Shown: positions 1 through 8,916, numbered from the stretch's first letter. The stretch is DNA of 64,000 nt from Agromyces badenianii (GCF_003070885.1 NZ_CP028913.1:1984001-2048000); one strand, 5' to 3'. The notes: generated by a model not told the origin, from the letters alone. Numbers and translations: made by a program.

Positions 1-1
1 C

Positions 2-985
2 GCGCCCGGCGTCATCCGCTTTCCCAGCTCTCCCGGCGAGGAGCCGCGGGCGGCGATTGCGATCCGCGCCGGGAGCCTCCCGCTCGGCAGCATCTGGGCG
101 ATCGACCCCGAGGGCGCAGATCTGAACCTGCCCCTCGCCGTGGCCAAGACGGAGGCGCTGGTTCGCGGCGCGAACCTCGCCGCGGCGCACCTCCTCGAGT
201 CGTGGCGCGCCAGCGAGTCGGCCCAGCGACCGCGTGAAGAGGCGCTCCAACGGCTGCTGCTCGGCATGTCGAGCGGCGAGGAGCTCTCGGTGCTCGGTGC
301 CTCGCGCGAGCAGCCGATGGCCGTCGTCGGCTTCGCGGCGACGAGTGCCGCCACGAGTCCGCGGCTGCTCCAGCAGCTGCGCTCGATCGTCGACCGGCAT
401 TCACGGGTGCGGGTGGAGCTGGCCCTGACGACGATCATCGGTGACACGCTCTACGCACTCGTGAGTTCTGAGAGCGGTGAGACGGCGTATGCGCTCGCCT
501 CGGAGACAGTCGCGCTCGCGCGTCGCACGCTCGAGGCACCGGTGTTCGCCGGCGTCAGCGAGGCCGCGCGACACGCGGGTGCCGTCGCTGCCCTCCGGGT
601 GGAGGTGGATGCGGTGCTCCGCGCGTGCATCGGAGCGGATCGTGCCGTTGCACGCACCACCGAAGTGCAGCCGCAACTCGTCATCGATGCGGCCGTCGAC
701 TCGTTCGCCGGGCAGCCGTTCCTCCGTCACGGCGCCCTCGGACGGTCCTTCGCCGCCGGCACCACGCGCGAAGCCGAACTGCGAGCCACGCTGCTCACGT
801 GGCTCGAACTGGGCAGCATCTCGGCTGCGGCGACGGCCCTGCGAATCCACGACAACTCCGTGCGCTATCGACTCCAGAGCCTCCAGGAGGCGTGGGGCGT
901 CGACCTCTCCGACGCCGACGAGAGGTTGGCACTGTGGCTCGAACTCCGAGCGCAGGCCTTCGCCGAGTCGCGGGCCAAGTCCTGA
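2..985 (+). CDS. PucR-type transcriptional regulator, 5' end outside window
   Basis: The open frame already runs at the left edge, so the N-terminus is missing; 327 residues are visible. The last 70 or so residues (LLTWLELGSISAAATALRIH, followed by NSVRYRLQSL) form the helix-turn-helix typical of the C-terminus of PucR/CdaR-family regulators. The preceding part resembles the sensory/GGDEF-like linker of that family. Such proteins usually control purine, amino acid or sugar catabolism. The target cannot be told from here because the upstream neighbours are outside the window. It is convergent with the hydrolase gene that follows, and a strong hairpin separates the two stops. Confidence 0.8.
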   Translation, partial: APGVIRFPSSPGEEPRAAIAIRAGSLPLGSIWAIDPEGADLNLPLAVAKTEALVRGANLAAAHLLESWRASESAQRPREEALQRLLLGMSSGEELSVLGASREQPMAVVGFAATSAATSPRLLQQLRSIVDRHSRVRVELALTTIIGDTLYALVSSESGETAYALASETVALARRTLEAPVFAGVSEAARHAGAVAALRVEVDAVLRACIGADRAVARTTEVQPQLVIDAAVDSFAGQPFLRHGALGRSFAAGTTREAELRATLLTWLELGSISAAATALRIHDNSVRYRLQSLQEAWGVDLSDADERLALWLELRAQAFAESRAKS

Positions 986-1008
986 GCGCAGGTCCTGCCC
1001 CGATCGAT

Positions 1009-1044
1009 GACCCGGACACCGCGGTCGAGCGCGGTGTCCGGGTC
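1009..1044. terminator. bidirectional hairpin between convergent genes
   Basis: A perfect 15-bp stem (arms 1009-1023 and 1030-1044, left arm gacccggacaccgcg) with a 6-nt loop lies exactly between two convergent stop codons. No long T-run is present on either side, as is common in high-GC actinobacteria, so it probably acts as a stem-only terminator for both genes. Confidence 0.75.
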
Positions 1045-1061
1045 GGTTCCCTCTGATCGTG

Positions 1062-3137
1062 CTACTGCGCGTCGGCCCCGTCTGCCTGCTGGAGGACACC
1101 GTACGTGTCGTCCGCCCCGTCGACCTGGATCGTCACCCGCGTCTCGCCGGGCGCTGCGAGCGGATCGTGCTCGTCGACGGTGACCGTGAACGCGTGATCC
1201 GCACCGTCGCCACCCCGCCCGATACCCGAGACGCTGAACCAGCCGGGCGCGGTCTGCAGACGCCCGAGCGACTGCGAACGGATCTCCGAGCCATCGGCGG
1301 CGGTCACGACGACGGTTCCGGTCGCGTTCGGCGCGCCGTCGTCGTGGACGAGATCCACGGCGAGCGCCTGGGACGTCGTCGTGTCGACCGCTGTCACCGT
1401 GCCCGAGATCGCGGCCTCCTTCAGTCCGGCGACAGCCTGGGGGCGGGTCGGCATGCTCGAAGCACGCCGGAGGGCCTCACCCGAGTGCGCACCGGTCGGT
1501 TCGCCGTCGTCGAGCGCGAGAGCCCCGTTGACGAACACCCATCGCACCCCCTCGGAGTACTGCTTCGGCTCGACGAAGGTGGCGCGATCGATGATGGTGT
1601 CGGGATCGAAGACGGTGACATCCGCTGTCATGCCCTCGGCGATGTAGCCGCGATCGGTCATGCCGAGCATCGTCGCCGGCAAGCCGGTGATCTTGCGGAT
1701 CGCCTCCGGCCATTCGAGGACGTGCTGATCCCGGACGTACTGACCGAGCAGCCTGGGGTACGTGCCGTAGTGGCGCGGGTGGGTCTCGGTCTCCTCGGTC
1801 AATCCGCCATCCGACGAGATCGCGACGAACGGATCCTTGAGGAAGTTCTCGAGGTCGTCCTCCGAGCCGATGTGCATCACGGCCGCGATCTCCCCGTCGT
1901 TCTCCTCGAGCACCCGGATGACCGCCTCGCCGATCGTCGCGACCTGGTACTCGGCTATGAGGTCCCCGAGCGTCGCGTTGTCGAGCGTCGGGAACGAGAT
2001 GTTCTCGGGTACGCCGACATCGTCGACCACGAACGCGCTGACCTCCGCGTCGATCTGCGACCGCTGCGCGGGATCCGCGAAGCGCTCGAGCATCGCCTCG
2101 GTTCCGCCGTCCTTCGCCCATCCCGACACGTAGAACGAGAGTCCGGTCTGGGCGGCGGTGTACGGGTACACGTCGCCCCCGGCCAGCTGCCCTGCAGCTC
2201 GTGCGTCGGCCAAGAGCTCGAGCATCGTGCTCGACTTTCCCCAGTTGAGCGGCCCGGCGACCTTCAAGTGGGTCGCTTCCGACATGAGGCCCGAACCGGC
2301 TCCGATCGCGATGTTCTCCTCGGTCGACTCCACCACGCGGTTGGTCTCGTCTCGCATGTGGTCGCTGAACATGGTTCGCCACGGTGCAGCGGCCTTGACG
2401 ATCTCGATGACCTCGTCGGTCTTGGCATAGCCCGCCGGCGTGTAACCGAGACCACTCGAGACGCCCCAGGCGCCCTCGGCCATCGCCTCGCTGATGCGCC
2501 CGCGCATCCGATCCAGCTGCGCCTCGGTCGGTCGTGCGTCGTTTTCGCCCATGGTGTCGGCCCAGACTGTACCGAAGCCGACGTACGGGGCGACGTTGAT
2601 CGCCTTGTCGGCCGCCGCGAGTTCTTCCAGCTGCTCGGCGATGGCCAACTCTCCGCGGCCGTCGGGGCCGAGGGTCTCGGTGGTCACCCCCTGCGTCAGC
2701 GAACTCTTCGCATCGGCCAGCGCCTCACCGGTGTCGGTGTGCGCGTGCACGTCGATGAAGCCCGGCGTCACGTAGAGGCCCCGGGCGTCGTAGCTGGAGT
2801 CGGCCGCTGCCTCGGACAGATCCCCGATGGCCGCGATGTGCCCGTTTCGGATTCCGACGTCGGTGATCGTGCCGACGGAGCCGGCGCCGTCGAACACGGT
2901 GCCGCCGCGAATGATCGCGTCGAACTTCGCTGCCTCCGCTGAGTCGGCGGCGCCGGAAGGGCCCAGCACCGCGGCCCCCACGACCGCAGTGCCCGTGACG
3001 ACGACGGCCGCAATCACGATGCCGATCCCGAGGCGCAAGCGGGTCGAACCGCCGGCTCGCGAATCAGCGGGCCGCTGACGATCGCGTTCACCACCCCGGA
3101 TTTGCGGACCCCCCGGCCCAGAACTGCCTCGCGCCAT
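1062..3137 (-). CDS. membrane-anchored D-aminoacylase-like amidohydrolase
   Basis: This 691-aa protein has a cytoplasmic basic N-terminus, one membrane segment (about residues 36-58), and then the amidohydrolase fold of N-acyl-D-amino-acid deacylases. Visible metal-site elements are the HxH of FIDVHAHTD, later histidines in FSDHMRDE and ATHLKVAG, and the catalytic Asp in AISSDGG. Where classical D-aminoacylases have a metal-binding Cys (GNCG), this one reads GPDG. After the usual family length (about 500 aa) there is an extra C-terminal segment of about 110 aa rich in beta-strand-forming residues. The membrane anchor suggests an extracytoplasmic enzyme, perhaps acting on D-amino-acid derivatives of the wall; the substrate is inferred only. 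The ATG has a good upstream gaggtgaag. It stands alone and is divergent from the next small gene. Confidence 0.82.
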   Translation of the reverse strand: MARGSSGPGGPQIRGGERDRQRPADSRAGGSTRLRLGIGIVIAAVVVTGTAVVGAAVLGPSGAADSAEAAKFDAIIRGGTVFDGAGSVGTITDVGIRNGHIAAIGDLSEAAADSSYDARGLYVTPGFIDVHAHTDTGEALADAKSSLTQGVTTETLGPDGRGELAIAEQLEELAAADKAINVAPYVGFGTVWADTMGENDARPTEAQLDRMRGRISEAMAEGAWGVSSGLGYTPAGYAKTDEVIEIVKAAAPWRTMFSDHMRDETNRVVESTEENIAIGAGSGLMSEATHLKVAGPLNWGKSSTMLELLADARAAGQLAGGDVYPYTAAQTGLSFYVSGWAKDGGTEAMLERFADPAQRSQIDAEVSAFVVDDVGVPENISFPTLDNATLGDLIAEYQVATIGEAVIRVLEENDGEIAAVMHIGSEDDLENFLKDPFVAISSDGGLTEETETHPRHYGTYPRLLGQYVRDQHVLEWPEAIRKITGLPATMLGMTDRGYIAEGMTADVTVFDPDTIIDRATFVEPKQYSEGVRWVFVNGALALDDGEPTGAHSGEALRRASSMPTRPQAVAGLKEAAISGTVTAVDTTTSQALAVDLVHDDGAPNATGTVVVTAADGSEIRSQSLGRLQTAPGWFSVSGIGRGGDGADHAFTVTVDEHDPLAAPGETRVTIQVDGADDTYGVLQQADGADAQ

Positions 3138-3405
3138 GTCTTCACCTCTCGCTCACGGCCCGGCGCCGTTGCCGGGACATCAGCGATACTTCCATCGGCG
3201 GAACCGCTGGGCTTTAGCCGATCGGACAGGGCTCCGGGATCCGCCTCATGAACACTCACAAGCCGATCGATCGACTCGAGTCGTCAGGGAACGCGGCGGG
3301 AGCTCGGCACGCGAAATGCAGGTTTCCGCCTGATCACCTCTGCCCGAAGCTCGGGATATCGCGGTACGTTCGTGTCACAGACCGGGACTCAAGGAGGAAC
3401 GAACC
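3138..3405. other. 268-bp divergent intergenic region
   Basis: This gap separates the divergent hydrolase and small acidic protein genes. Promoters for both must lie here. I see a short hairpin (cccggc-N6-gccggg at 3159-3176) close to the hydrolase start and a possible TACGTT -10 box near 3364 for the + strand gene. I recognise no RNA gene or operator. Confidence 0.4.
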
Positions 3406-3561
3406 ATGACTGATTTCGTCGACCCGCTCGAGGAACCACTGGACCTCGACCGTGATCCCAATCGCCCGCGGTCGCAGTCGCCGTCGCCGGAGATCGACGA
3501 CGACTGGATCGAGTACGACGCCGACGGAAACGAGATCGCGAAGGACGACGCTTCGGAGTGA
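3406..3561 (+). CDS. small acidic hypothetical protein (51 aa)
   Basis: The ATG at 3406 is preceded by a textbook ribosome binding site (aaggagg at 3391-3397) and opens a 51-residue frame starting MTDFVDPLEEPLDLDRDPN and ending KDDASE. It is very rich in Asp and Glu with a few Pro and Arg, has no membrane segment and no cysteine, and looks largely disordered. The strong binding site and clean frame argue that it is real despite its size. It is convergent with the luciferase-like gene with only 4 nt between the stops. I do not recognise a family. Confidence 0.6.
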   Translation: MTDFVDPLEEPLDLDRDPNRPRSQSPSPEIDDDWIEYDADGNEIAKDDASE

Positions 3562-3565
3562 GCGG

Positions 3566-4432
3566 TCACCGCGAGGGCGGCCCCGCAGCGATGCGCTCGC
3601 GCGCAGACGCCTCGACTCGCTCGGCCGGCACCGACCAGTCGGACTCGAGCCACCAGGTCGCGCCCGCGTCGGCCCACGGCTGCACGAGCGCCGCGTCGGC
3701 TGAAGCATCCGTGCCGCTCGTCGTGCCCTCTTGGATGACGTCGAACGGCTGGTCGGCGAGGCCCAGGCGGGCGCGCTCTGCGTGGATCCACGCGATCGCC
3801 TCGGCCGCGACCTCGGGCGTGTAGAGCGCCTGCTGCTCCTCGGGGCCGGCGGGCGCCTGCCCGGGCGGCGCGTAGTTCGGGATCCAGCCGTCGTAGAGCG
3901 CCACGCGGCGCATCGACTTCATGCGCGGCCAGAGCCCGACGACCCACGTGGGAATGCGCGGCTGCTGCACTATCGCGGGCGGCAGCATCGAGTCGGTGCG
4001 CTTCGCGTGGAAGTGCCGCCCCTCGTACTCGAACGGCTCGGCGCGCCACAGCTGCTGCATGAGCTCGAGCGACTCGTCGAGCAGCTCGGCCCGGTGCTTT
4101 CGGCCGGGGTCGTCTTCGAAGATCCAGAACCGCGGCTCGACTTCGGAGACGCCGAGACCCGCCGAGAGGATGACGCGCCCGCCCGAGAGGCGGTCGACCG
4201 TCATGGTCTGCCCGGCCAGCTCCCACGGGCGGCGTCGAGGCACGGGCGTCAGCATCGTGCCGAGGCGGATGCGATCGGTGACCATAGCGGCGGCCGCGAG
4301 CGTCGCCCACGGGTCGGTGGCCCAGATGCCCTCCCAGACGAAGAACCCGTGCCAACCGGAGGCCTCGGCGAGCGACGCGAGTTCGACCGCGAGACCCGGA
4401 TCGGTGCCGGTGAAGATGAACCCGTGCTTCAT
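3566..4432 (-). CDS. luciferase-like (LLM class) flavin-dependent oxidoreductase
   Basis: This 288-aa protein has the LLM-class TIM-barrel pattern: MKHGFIFTGTDPG at the N-terminus, LAEASGWHGFFVWEG (typical AEExGFDxxWxxEH-like segment), TDRIRLGTMLTPVPRRRPWE, and SGGRVILSAGLGVSE. The family uses FMN or F420 and acts on varied small molecules. Neither cofactor nor substrate can be assigned here. The start is set at the ATG where similarity begins; the frame stays open further upstream but would run into the heme oxygenase remnant. The ATG lies back to back with that divergent remnant. Confidence 0.8.
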   Translation of the reverse strand: MKHGFIFTGTDPGLAVELASLAEASGWHGFFVWEGIWATDPWATLAAAAMVTDRIRLGTMLTPVPRRRPWELAGQTMTVDRLSGGRVILSAGLGVSEVEPRFWIFEDDPGRKHRAELLDESLELMQQLWRAEPFEYEGRHFHAKRTDSMLPPAIVQQPRIPTWVVGLWPRMKSMRRVALYDGWIPNYAPPGQAPAGPEEQQALYTPEVAAEAIAWIHAERARLGLADQPFDVIQEGTTSGTDASADAALVQPWADAGATWWLESDWSVPAERVEASARERIAAGPPSR

Positions 4433-4453
4433 GCGGCCGACGCTAGCGGCGAC

Positions 4454-5049
4454 CTCCGACAGCGGGCTCGCTCGAGGCGATTCTCGCGGGCGGCCGAGTC
4501 GCGCGGATACATCGTGCAGCTCATCGGCGGAGAGCTCTCGCTCGAGGAGTACACGCGATACCTCGCGCAGTTCGGCTGGGTGTACGAGGCGCTCGAAGAG
4601 CGCGGCAGCCGTGAGGGCGATCCCGCCGTCTTCGACCCCGAGCTCGCTCGCTCGGCCGCCATCGAGGCCGATCTCGCTGCGCTCGGCGCCGCCGACTGGC
4701 GCACCGCGCATCCGCCGCTGCCCGCGACCGCCGAGTACGCCGCGCACCTTCGCACGATCTCGGGCGACGACGTGCGCTACCTCGCCCACCACTACACGCG
4801 CTACCGCGGCGACCTCTCGGGCGGCCAGGCCATCGCCCGCCTCGTCGCGAGGCACTACGGCGCCACACCCGAGCAGCTCGGCTTCTACCGCTTCGAGATC
4901 GCCGACGACGGAGTCGTCCGCTACAAGCGGGGGTACCGCGAAGCGATGAACGACCTCGCCCTGTCGCCCGAAAGGTCGACGTGCTGATCGCCGAGGTTCG
5001 CGAGTCGTTCCGGCTCAACGGCGCCATCTTCGAGGCGCTCGCCGGCTGA
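4454..5049 (+). pseudogene. frameshifted, N-terminally degraded heme oxygenase
   Basis: The frame encoding LIGGELSLEEYTRYLAQFGW, HHYTRYRGDLSGGQAIARLV and FYRFEIADDGVVRYK matches bacterial heme oxygenases of the HmuO type, including the GDLSGGQ distal-helix motif. Two defects are visible. First, there is no start codon in frame and the proximal heme-ligand His expected before the AE pair is missing: the text reads LRQRARSRRFSRAAESRGY. Second, after LSPERSTC the frame hits a stop, but the next frame continues VLIAEVRESFRLNGAIFEAL to a stop at 5047-5049, which matches the family C-terminus; a 1-nt deletion near 4966-4975 explains this. The body has no other stop and keeps normal codon use, so inactivation is recent or the sequence has indel errors. 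Confidence 0.7.
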
Positions 5050-5138
5050 TCCCGCCGCCTCGCCGCCCATACGACGGTACGGGCGGCGCACTGAGCCGGA
5101 TCATCCTCCAGTCGGATGGCGCACAGGAGCACCCTCGG

Positions 5139-5144
5139 TAGACT
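5139..5144 (+). promoter_or_regulatory. possible -10 box for the dedA-family gene
   Basis: TAGACT fits TANNNT and lies 67 nt upstream of the GTG start of the DedA gene, within a 160-bp gap after the heme oxygenase remnant. I see no convincing -35 element. Confidence 0.3.
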
Positions 5145-5211
5145 GCAACGACACCACGCCGCCTGCTGAACGGCAATCGCCGTGCCCGACGACGACAGGA
5201 GATCCCCCCAA

Positions 5212-5955
5212 GTGATCCACACCGCGCTCATCCCCTGGCTCGACCCCGAGACCATCATCGCCGGGGCCGGCCCGTGGGCGCTCGTCGTGGTCTGCGCGAT
5301 CGTGTTCGCCGAAACCGGCCTCCTCGTCGGCTTCCTCCTACCGGGTGACACCCTGCTCGTGATCTCGGGCCTACTCACCCACACCTCGCTCGTGTTCGGC
5401 GTCGACATCTGGTGGGTCTGCCTCGCGATCGGCTTCGCCGCCTTCCTCGGAGGTGAAGTCGGCTATCTCATCGGCCACAAGTTCGGGCCGAGCGTGTTCG
5501 AGCGCAAGGAGTCCGGCCTCTTCAGCGTCAAGAACGTCGAACGCACGAACGCGTTCTTCGAGCGCTTCGGCGCGCTCGCGATCATCCTCGCCCGCTTCGT
5601 GCCCATCGTGCGAACCTTCGCACCCGTCGCCGCCGGCGTCGGCCACATGAACTACAAGAAGTACTCGCTGTACAACCTCGTCGGCGCGCTCATCTGGGGC
5701 GCCGGCCTCACCTACTTCGGCTTCCTCATCGGCTACATCCCGCCGATCGCCGACTTCGTGCAGGAGTACATCGACGTCATCCTCCTCGGCGCCGTCGTGG
5801 TCACCCTCATCCCCACGCTCTGGCACTACTTCGCGTCGGCCCGTAAGGCGAAGCGGGCCGCGGCGGCCGGAGCCGACGTGGTGACCGATCACGAAGAGGC
5901 CGAAGCACTCGTGCTCGACCCCGAGGTCTTCGAGCGCGGCCCCGAAGACCGGTAG
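5212..5955 (+). CDS. DedA family membrane protein (SNARE-associated)
   Basis: This 247-aa integral membrane protein shows DedA landmarks: ETGLLVGFLLPGDTLL, GGEVGYLIGHKFG, and ARFVPIVRTFAPVAAG followed by MNYKKYSLYNLVGALIWG. DedA proteins recycle or flip membrane lipids, including undecaprenyl phosphate carriers, and affect membrane homeostasis. The start is set at GTG 5212 because aggaga (5197-5202) lies 9 nt upstream; a GTG 30 nt earlier has no such site. The C-terminal tail after the last membrane segment is charged. It is monocistronic by context. Confidence 0.88.
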   Translation: MIHTALIPWLDPETIIAGAGPWALVVVCAIVFAETGLLVGFLLPGDTLLVISGLLTHTSLVFGVDIWWVCLAIGFAAFLGGEVGYLIGHKFGPSVFERKESGLFSVKNVERTNAFFERFGALAIILARFVPIVRTFAPVAAGVGHMNYKKYSLYNLVGALIWGAGLTYFGFLIGYIPPIADFVQEYIDVILLGAVVVTLIPTLWHYFASARKAKRAAAAGADVVTDHEEAEALVLDPEVFERGPEDR

Positions 5956-6036
5956 GCGGCACACCGCGGCACACGGCGGCGTGCGCTCGCGTGCGCCGCC
6001 GCGGGCCCGGCCCCTGCGGCCTGCGCCCGACGGGGC

Positions 6037-6042
6037 TACACT
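6037..6042 (+). promoter_or_regulatory. -10 box of a probable leaderless promoter (AraC gene)
   Basis: TACACT is followed by exactly 7 nt and then the ATG at 6050. This spacing would put the transcription start at or next to the start codon, and no Shine-Dalgarno sequence is present. Confidence 0.45.
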
Positions 6043-6049
6043 CTGCGGA

Positions 6050-6727
6050 ATGAGCTTCCTCTACGAGGAGAAAGCCTCACGCTCCGAGTTCGTCGATGTC
6101 GTCTGGCAGACGATCGATGTGAACGACGGTGTCTACCTCGCGGCGGCCGACGCCTGCTGGGACATGATCTTCTCGCGGCTCGCCGACGGACGGCGCACAC
6201 TCCTGAGCGGCCCCTCGTCTCGCCCGACCTCCGTGCCGTACCACTCCGGCAGTCGCAACGTCGGCGTGCGGTTCGTGCAGGGCAGCTACTTCACCCACGT
6301 GCCCGCGTGCGAGATGTGCGATCGCACGATCGCCCTTCCGATGCCCCGACCCACGGCCTTCGAGCTCGCGGGCGCCGAGTGGCCGTTCCCCGACTACGCC
6401 GGCATCGACGACCTCGTCGACACCTTCGTCGAGCATGGCCTGCTCGCCCGTGATCGCATCGTCGAGGCGACCCTGCACGGCGCGCGGCCACCGCTCTCGA
6501 CGCGATCGGTGCAACGCCACTTCACGAAGGCCACCGGTTTCACCCCGCAGCACGTGCGCCGCATCAGCCGGGCTCGCGAGGCGGTTACGCGGCTCCAGTC
6601 GGGCGCGGCCATCGCCGAGGTCGCCTACGCGCTCGGCTACGCCGACCAGTCGCATCTCACCCGCGACGTGAAGCGCCTCACGGGCTACACGCCCGCGCAG
6701 TCGCAGACTCGAGACGAGCCGGTCTGA
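6050..6727 (+). CDS. AraC-family transcriptional regulator
   Basis: The 225-aa protein ends with an AraC-type double helix-turn-helix: RSVQRHFTKATGFTPQHVRR and later AEVAYALGYADQSHLTRDVK, then LTGYTPAQ. The N-terminal 120 residues are a ligand or interaction domain I do not recognise; it contains a HVPACEMCDR segment with two cysteines. An earlier in-frame start exists, but MSFLYEEKASRSEF fits the family better and has a -10 box 7 nt upstream. It may control the epoxide hydrolase gene that follows 85 bp downstream; that is inference from position only. Confidence 0.8.
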   Translation: MSFLYEEKASRSEFVDVVWQTIDVNDGVYLAAADACWDMIFSRLADGRRTLLSGPSSRPTSVPYHSGSRNVGVRFVQGSYFTHVPACEMCDRTIALPMPRPTAFELAGAEWPFPDYAGIDDLVDTFVEHGLLARDRIVEATLHGARPPLSTRSVQRHFTKATGFTPQHVRRISRAREAVTRLQSGAAIAEVAYALGYADQSHLTRDVKRLTGYTPAQSQTRDEPV

Positions 6728-6812
6728 CCGCCGGTTCGTGTCGCTCCGGTTCAAGACGCGCGCCGCGGCATCCGCTTCACTCGGAGGTCGAGAACCGAGG
6801 AACGGAGCCGCC

Positions 6813-7955
6813 ATGGACGTCATGCCGTACACGATCGCGATCCCGGAGGCCGAACTGGCCGAGCTGCGGGATCGGCTCGAACGCACCCGCTGGCCGGCCG
6901 AGCTCACCGACGATTGGAGACGCGGCACACCCGTCGCCTACGCACGTCGCTTCGCGCGCCACTGGCGGGAGGACTTCGACTGGCGGGCTGTGGAGTCGCG
7001 CCTGAACGAGCTGCCGCAGTTCCGCGTCGAGGTCGACGGGCAACCGATCCACGGGCTGCACGTGCGCTCGGCGCACCCCGAGGCGGTGCCGCTCCTGCTC
7101 TGCCACGGGTACCCGACGTCGTTCGCCGAGTTCGCCGGGATCGCGGCCGAACTGGCTGAACCGAGCGGGGCGGATGCCTCGGCCCCCGCCTTCCACGTCG
7201 TGGCCCCGTCGATTCCGGGGTTCGGCTTCTCGACCCCGCTCACCGGCCACGGCTGGGACATCGCCCGCACCGCATCGGCCTTCGATCGCATCATGTCGGC
7301 GCTCGGCTACGAGCAGTACGGCGTGTTCAGCGAAGACGTGGGCGCCGGGGTCAGCGAGCAGCTCTGCCTCGACGAAGGCGACCGGGTGCTCGGGTCGATC
7401 GTGGCGACCGACCCCGGGGCGATCGCGACCCGGTTCACTCCGTCGACCGAGCACCTGACCGACGACGAGCGCGAGCGGCACGAGCAGCTGAAGGCCGCAC
7501 GCGCAGAGGACTTCGGCTATCTGGCAGTGCAGACGACCCGGCCGCTGAGCATCGCCTACGGGCTCACCGATTCGCCGATGATGCAGGCGACGTGGATCAT
7601 CGAGAAGTTCGAGGAGTGGACCGATCCGGCACGCACCCTGCCGGAGGATGCCGTCGAGCTCGACGCGCTCCTCACGGTCGTCGCGGTGTCGTGGTTCGGC
7701 CGCTCGGGCGACGGCGCGGCCAACATGCTGTACGAAGCAGCGCACGCCCAGGTCGCCTGGGGGCGCAGCCACGACCGGCCCGTCGGCATGGCGGCCTTCG
7801 GCGAGGAGCCGCTCATGCGCCGGATCCTCGACCCCGACGGGCGCCTGCGCTACTGGAACGAGCACCCGAACGGCGGGCACTTCCCGGCGATGGAGGCGCC
7901 GGCCGAGCTGATCGGCGACATCCGCGCCTTCTTCACGCGCCTGCTCACCGTCTGA
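6813..7955 (+). CDS. epoxide hydrolase, alpha/beta fold (EHN type)
   Basis: This 380-aa protein has the epoxide hydrolase N-terminal domain (residues 1-75, with RLERTRWPAEL and DFDWRAVESRLNELPQF) followed by an alpha/beta hydrolase. HGYP (98-101) supplies the oxyanion hole, Asp175 in SEDVGAGV occupies the nucleophile elbow, and NGGHFPAMEAP carries the catalytic His. The canonical elbow reads GGDWG in microsomal-type enzymes; SEDVG is a variant but keeps the Asp. It hydrolyses epoxides through a covalent ester intermediate; the substrate is unknown. The ATG at 6813 is used since the EHN domain starts directly after it. Confidence 0.85.
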   Translation: MDVMPYTIAIPEAELAELRDRLERTRWPAELTDDWRRGTPVAYARRFARHWREDFDWRAVESRLNELPQFRVEVDGQPIHGLHVRSAHPEAVPLLLCHGYPTSFAEFAGIAAELAEPSGADASAPAFHVVAPSIPGFGFSTPLTGHGWDIARTASAFDRIMSALGYEQYGVFSEDVGAGVSEQLCLDEGDRVLGSIVATDPGAIATRFTPSTEHLTDDERERHEQLKAARAEDFGYLAVQTTRPLSIAYGLTDSPMMQATWIIEKFEEWTDPARTLPEDAVELDALLTVVAVSWFGRSGDGAANMLYEAAHAQVAWGRSHDRPVGMAAFGEEPLMRRILDPDGRLRYWNEHPNGGHFPAMEAPAELIGDIRAFFTRLLTV

Positions 7956-7995
7956 CGAGCAGCGCCAGCTCGACCGACGGGGCGCGGTACGCCGG

Positions 7996-8916
7996 TCACG
8001 GATGCTGCGGCTGCTCCCGTTCGGCGCGGCCGGCCGGCTCGAGCTGGAACGTCGAGTGCGCGACGTCGAAGTGGTCGCTGAGGCATCCGCCGAGCTCGTC
8101 GAGCAGTTCGCCCGCCACGTCCGACGCGAACACCTCGGGCTCGACCTCGACATGCGCACTGAAGACGTGGGAACCGGAGGTGATCGCCCACACGTGCACG
8201 TCGTGAACGGCGACGACGCCGTTCGTGCCCAGGATGTGCGCGCGGATCTCGGCGACATCGGTGTCTGCGGGCGCCGACTCGAACAGCACCCGCGCCACAT
8301 CGCGCAGCAGTGAGATCGCTCGCGGCACGATGAGTGCGGCGATCGCGAGCGACGCGATGGGGTCGGCCGCGTCGAACCCGGTGAAGACGATCACGAGTGC
8401 GGCGGCGATGACCAGCACGGATCCGATGAGGTCGCCGAGCACCTCGAGGTAGGCGCCGCGCAGGTTGATCGAGTCCTTCGCTCCCCCGCGCAGCACGAGC
8501 ATCGCCGCGACGTTCGCGGCGAGGCCGATGACGGCGACGACGAGCATCGGCACGCCCTGCACCTCGTGCGCCTCCCCCTCGGCGCCGCTCATGAGTCGCC
8601 CGACGGCGCCGACCGCGACAGAGACTGCGACGACGACGAGGATGACGCCGTTCACGAGGGCCCCGAACACCTCGGCCCGCCGGTAGCCGTAGGTCTGTCG
8701 ATCGGTCGCCGGGCGCGCGGCGACGACGGCGGCCACCAGGGCGACGACGAGCCCGATGAGGTCGCTCGTCATGTGGCCGGCGTCGGCCAGCAGGGCGAGC
8801 GAGCCGCTGATGAACGCACCGACGAGCTGCACCACGAGGAACGCGCCGATGATCGCGATCGCAACCCAGAGCCGGGCGCGATTCGCGGTCGCCGCGTGGT
8901 CGTGATCGTGTGCCAT
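7996..8916 (-). CDS. cation diffusion facilitator (CzcD/ZitB-like metal exporter)
   Basis: The 306-aa protein has a short His-rich N-terminus (MAHDHDHAA), six membrane segments, and a cytoplasmic C-terminal domain. Transport-site motifs are DAGHMTSD in helix 2 and EVLGDLIGS in helix 5, and the C-terminal domain contains VAVHDVHVWAITSG typical of the family. CDF proteins exchange Zn, Co or related cations for protons. The HxxxD/(E)xxxD arrangement is in the usual place for a Zn-type transporter. It is convergent with the epoxide hydrolase. Confidence 0.88.
   Translation of the reverse strand: MAHDHDHAATANRARLWVAIAIIGAFLVVQLVGAFISGSLALLADAGHMTSDLIGLVVALVAAVVAARPATDRQTYGYRRAEVFGALVNGVILVVVAVSVAVGAVGRLMSGAEGEAHEVQGVPMLVVAVIGLAANVAAMLVLRGGAKDSINLRGAYLEVLGDLIGSVLVIAAALVIVFTGFDAADPIASLAIAALIVPRAISLLRDVARVLFESAPADTDVAEIRAHILGTNGVVAVHDVHVWAITSGSHVFSAHVEVEPEVFASDVAGELLDELGGCLSDHFDVAHSTFQLEPAGRAEREQPQHP

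Noticed and set aside
1059..2942. 627-codon open frame on the + strand opposite the D-aminoacylase-like gene
   Set aside because: It is a mirror frame produced by high third-position GC; the product is Arg/Asp/Gly-rich without any fold or motif, and the minus-strand protein has clear family motifs.
3731..4453. Upstream extension of the heme oxygenase frame
   Set aside because: The open frame runs antisense through the luciferase-like gene; residues there do not resemble any heme oxygenase N-terminus.
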